Source: Novosphingobium sp. Chol11 (lineage in GTDB: Bacteria; Pseudomonadota; Alphaproteobacteria; Sphingomonadales; Sphingomonadaceae). From it: DNA of 64,000 nucleotides. Location of the stretch: contig NZ_OBMU01000001.1 in NCBI RefSeq assembly GCF_900218065.1, forward strand, positions 1,994,882 to 2,058,881, read 5' to 3'. Position numbers and translations under genes: made by a program. Shown in pieces: positions 62,006 to 64,000 of this stretch (positions are counted from its first letter, which is position 1; each line of letters starts with the position of its first letter). Below the pieces are notes generated by a model. It ran no database searches. It was not told the DNA's origin and saw only the letters and a list, made by a program, of their open reading frames with translations.

Positions 62006-64000
62006 ATGCCCCTTTTCCTGCCTCGCGTCGTAAACAAGAAAATCAACGCTCTTAGTGAATTGCCGAATACTCATCGAGAAATCCTGGAGGCATGGGCCAG
62101 AAATGTCGATGCAGGAATTTACGACAGTGAAACGCAGAACGATGCGGAATTTATCCAGCGCATTCTCGTGGACGTACTTGGATATGTCGGCAGCAGCAAT
62201 GGAGCGTCGTGGTCAGTTGCTAAGAACCAGCCCGTAGGCGGCGGCAATGTGGACGTTGCCCTCGGCCGCTTCGGAGTGGACATAGAATCTGAAATTTATG
62301 CTCCCTTCGAACTCAAGGGCGCAAAAACGAAGGACCTCGACGCGGTGATGCCCGGCCGCAACAAATCTCCTGTGCAACAAGCATGGGAATACGCGATGGA
62401 TGCGAAGGGTGCTAAATGGGTTCTGGTATCCAACTATCGTACAATCCGCCTTTATGCGGTCGGCTACGGCCGAAAGGAGTACGAGGAATTCGACTTGGTT
62501 ACTATGACCAAGCCGGAGAACTACCACAGGTTTCAATTGCTTCTTTCCGCCGAAAACTTGCTTTCCGGCGCTACACTCCTGCTGCTTAAAAACAGCGAAA
62601 CTGCCGAGAAGGAAGTGACCGCTGAGCTCTATGCACAATATCGGGACACGCGTCTCAAACTTATAGACGAAATCAGCGCTCAAACGGACCAGCCTCTGAA
62701 AGCGATCGAGTCCGCGCAAACTATTTTGGACAGGATTCTGTTCGTTGCCTTTGCCGAAGACAAAAATCTGCTGAAGAAGAGCACGCTGAAGGAGGCATTT
62801 GAGCTTCGTAATCCGTACAGCCCTCAGCCCGCGTGGATCAACTTCAAAGGCTTGTTTCATGCCATCGACAAGGGCAATGAAAAGCTCAACATCCCTGGGT
62901 ACAACGGGGGACTGTTTGCCTATAATGAATTCATTGACGGCCTAAGTCTCTCCGATGATATCTGCGCCGCTTTGGCTGATATCGGGTCTTACGATTTCGA
63001 CACCGAAGTCTCCGTGAACATCTTGGGGCATGTGTTTGAGCAGTCGATCAGTGATATAGAAGAAATCAAAAAGCAACTGGATCCGGATTCCGCGCCATCC
63101 ACCGCAGCAGGCTCGAAACGCAAACGGGATGGCATCTTCTACACGCCGCCGTTAATCACTCGGTATATAGTGGAGCAAGTCGTAGGCCGGTGGCTTAATG
63201 ACAGAAAGATTGAACTTGGCTTCGACAGAATTGAGCCCTTGACCGATGCCGATTACGCATCGATTCGGCTGGTTGGCGTGAAGCGCGGACAGAAGCTGGA
63301 CTACAATGCCAATGTGCAGCGCCACATTGATCTGTGGGAGGCATATCGAGACCGCCTCTCAACGATAAGGGTAATCGATCCCGCCTGCGGTTCAGGCGCT
63401 TTTCTTAATGAGGTGTTTGACTACCTCTATCGCGAGGGTCGAATCATCAATGGTATGTTGGAGACCCTCTACGGCGGACAGATGGTGTTGTTCCGCTGGG
63501 ACACTCACATTCTCGCCAACAACATCTTTGGCGTAGACATCAACAGGGAGTCAGTGGAAATCACGAAGCTCTCGCTCTGGCTGAAGACCGCTAACCGAAA
63601 CGAAAAGCTCAGCTACCTCGATAACAATATCAAAACTGGCAACTCTCTAATTGCCGACGCAAGTATCGCACGCGATCTGGCATTCGATTGGAAAACCCAG
63701 TTCCCGGACGTGATGGAAAAGGGCGGGTTCGACATCGTGCTCGGCAATCCTCCTTACGTTGACTCGGAGGCGATGACGAAAGCGTATCCTCGGGAGCGGG
63801 CATACCTGACGGACACGTTCAAGCAAACACGCGGCAATTGGGATCTGTACATCGCCTTCTTGGAATTAGGCTGCAACTTAATGGCCAAAGGTGGCTACCT
63901 GTCATACATTACGCCAGACAAATGGATTTCAAAGGACTTCGGCATTGAGATGCGGAAGCGGGTTCTCCCTGGTCTGATATCCGTTCTTCCGTTTGGCCGG
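62006..64000 (+). CDS. Type IIG restriction-modification enzyme (Eco57I-like), partial
   Basis: The frame runs past the window, 665 residues visible. A PD-(D/E)xK-type nuclease lies at the N-terminus: D83 in NVDVAL, then E102 and K104 in FELKGAKT. A helical region follows, then GIFYTPPLITRYIV, the SAM-binding motif I (IDPACGSGAFL, D458) and the catalytic motif IV NPPYV (N581). This is an N6-adenine methyltransferase fused to an endonuclease. The start is uncertain: ATG 62006 lacks a clear ribosome site and GTG 61979 is also in frame. It flanks the ccdAB genes and would act as host defence. Confidence 0.85.
   Translation, partial: MPLFLPRVVNKKINALSELPNTHREILEAWARNVDAGIYDSETQNDAEFIQRILVDVLGYVGSSNGASWSVAKNQPVGGGNVDVALGRFGVDIESEIYAPFELKGAKTKDLDAVMPGRNKSPVQQAWEYAMDAKGAKWVLVSNYRTIRLYAVGYGRKEYEEFDLVTMTKPENYHRFQLLLSAENLLSGATLLLLKNSETAEKEVTAELYAQYRDTRLKLIDEISAQTDQPLKAIESAQTILDRILFVAFAEDKNLLKKSTLKEAFELRNPYSPQPAWINFKGLFHAIDKGNEKLNIPGYNGGLFAYNEFIDGLSLSDDICAALADIGSYDFDTEVSVNILGHVFEQSISDIEEIKKQLDPDSAPSTAAGSKRKRDGIFYTPPLITRYIVEQVVGRWLNDRKIELGFDRIEPLTDADYASIRLVGVKRGQKLDYNANVQRHIDLWEAYRDRLSTIRVIDPACGSGAFLNEVFDYLYREGRIINGMLETLYGGQMVLFRWDTHILANNIFGVDINRESVEITKLSLWLKTANRNEKLSYLDNNIKTGNSLIADASIARDLAFDWKTQFPDVMEKGGFDIVLGNPPYVDSEAMTKAYPRERAYLTDTFKQTRGNWDLYIAFLELGCNLMAKGGYLSYITPDKWISKDFGIEMRKRVLPGLISVLPFGR

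Overview
The window reads as chromosomal DNA of a sphingomonad (Alphaproteobacteria, most likely Sphingobium or a close relative). The grounds are high G+C, alphaproteobacterial MotAB, RpoB and RpoC, a DUF4169 protein, three large TonB-dependent receptors, a CDS rich in Ala/Pro next to argG, and short intergenic repeats of a type common in sphingomonad genomes. The assignment is inferred from protein character only.

Layout. 0.1-8.6 kb is housekeeping: flagellar stator motAB, an OmpR/EnvZ-type two-component pair, a secreted EF-hand protein, a small soluble PAS-chemoreceptor, argG, a membrane-anchored Ala/Pro-rich protein and a DUF4169 protein. 8.6-19.1 kb is a surface-glycan region: an acyltransferase, a CDP-glycerol transferase-like protein, four overlapping minus-strand genes (GT2 glycosyltransferase, heparinase-like protein, UPF0104/LPG-synthase-type membrane protein, polytopic membrane protein), a GT4 glycosyltransferase and a Wzx/MOP flippase, followed by a LysR regulator. 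20.2-21.0 kb is gene-poor. It holds a possible HerA-like gene remnant, 27 perfect copies of GATGCCC and a Zur-like palindrome in front of a ZnuD-like zinc receptor. 23.3-25.5 kb carries a NUDIX-DUF47 fusion and a Pit phosphate transporter. 25.8-34.5 kb is rpoB-rpoC, closed by a strong terminator and followed by tRNA-Gln(CTG).

From 34.6 kb on the window is accessory. 34.8-42.0 kb has a TetR regulator, nitroreductase, VOC protein, TonB receptor, an unfamiliar HxD protein and a PhyH-type dioxygenase. Four copies of a GTTGAC-N4-GTCAAC-like palindrome in their promoters suggest a local regulon. 42.0-45.0 kb is an Lrp-alr-dadA alanine catabolism unit, then a sulfotransferase. 46.4-47.4 kb is a graveyard of a SnoaL gene, a conjugation CopG gene and a relaxase. 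47.5-55.5 kb looks like four-carbon sugar-acid catabolism: TonB receptor, GntR regulator, MFS permease, OtnK-like kinase, OtnC-like decarboxylase and DenD-like dehydrogenase, with GntR-type operators in both key promoters. A truncated nucleotidyltransferase gene abuts denD.

55.8-64.0 kb is mobile DNA. It has a P4-type tyrosine integrase, a 45-nt tRNA-Thr 3' fragment that looks like an attachment core, a small putative regulator, and a three-gene overlapping module (large serine recombinase plus two ParB/RepB-like proteins). These are followed by a CcdAB toxin-antitoxin pair and the start of a type IIG restriction-modification enzyme that runs off the window. The serine recombinase-ParB-RepB cassette and the GTTGAC regulon are the two best candidates for something not yet described.
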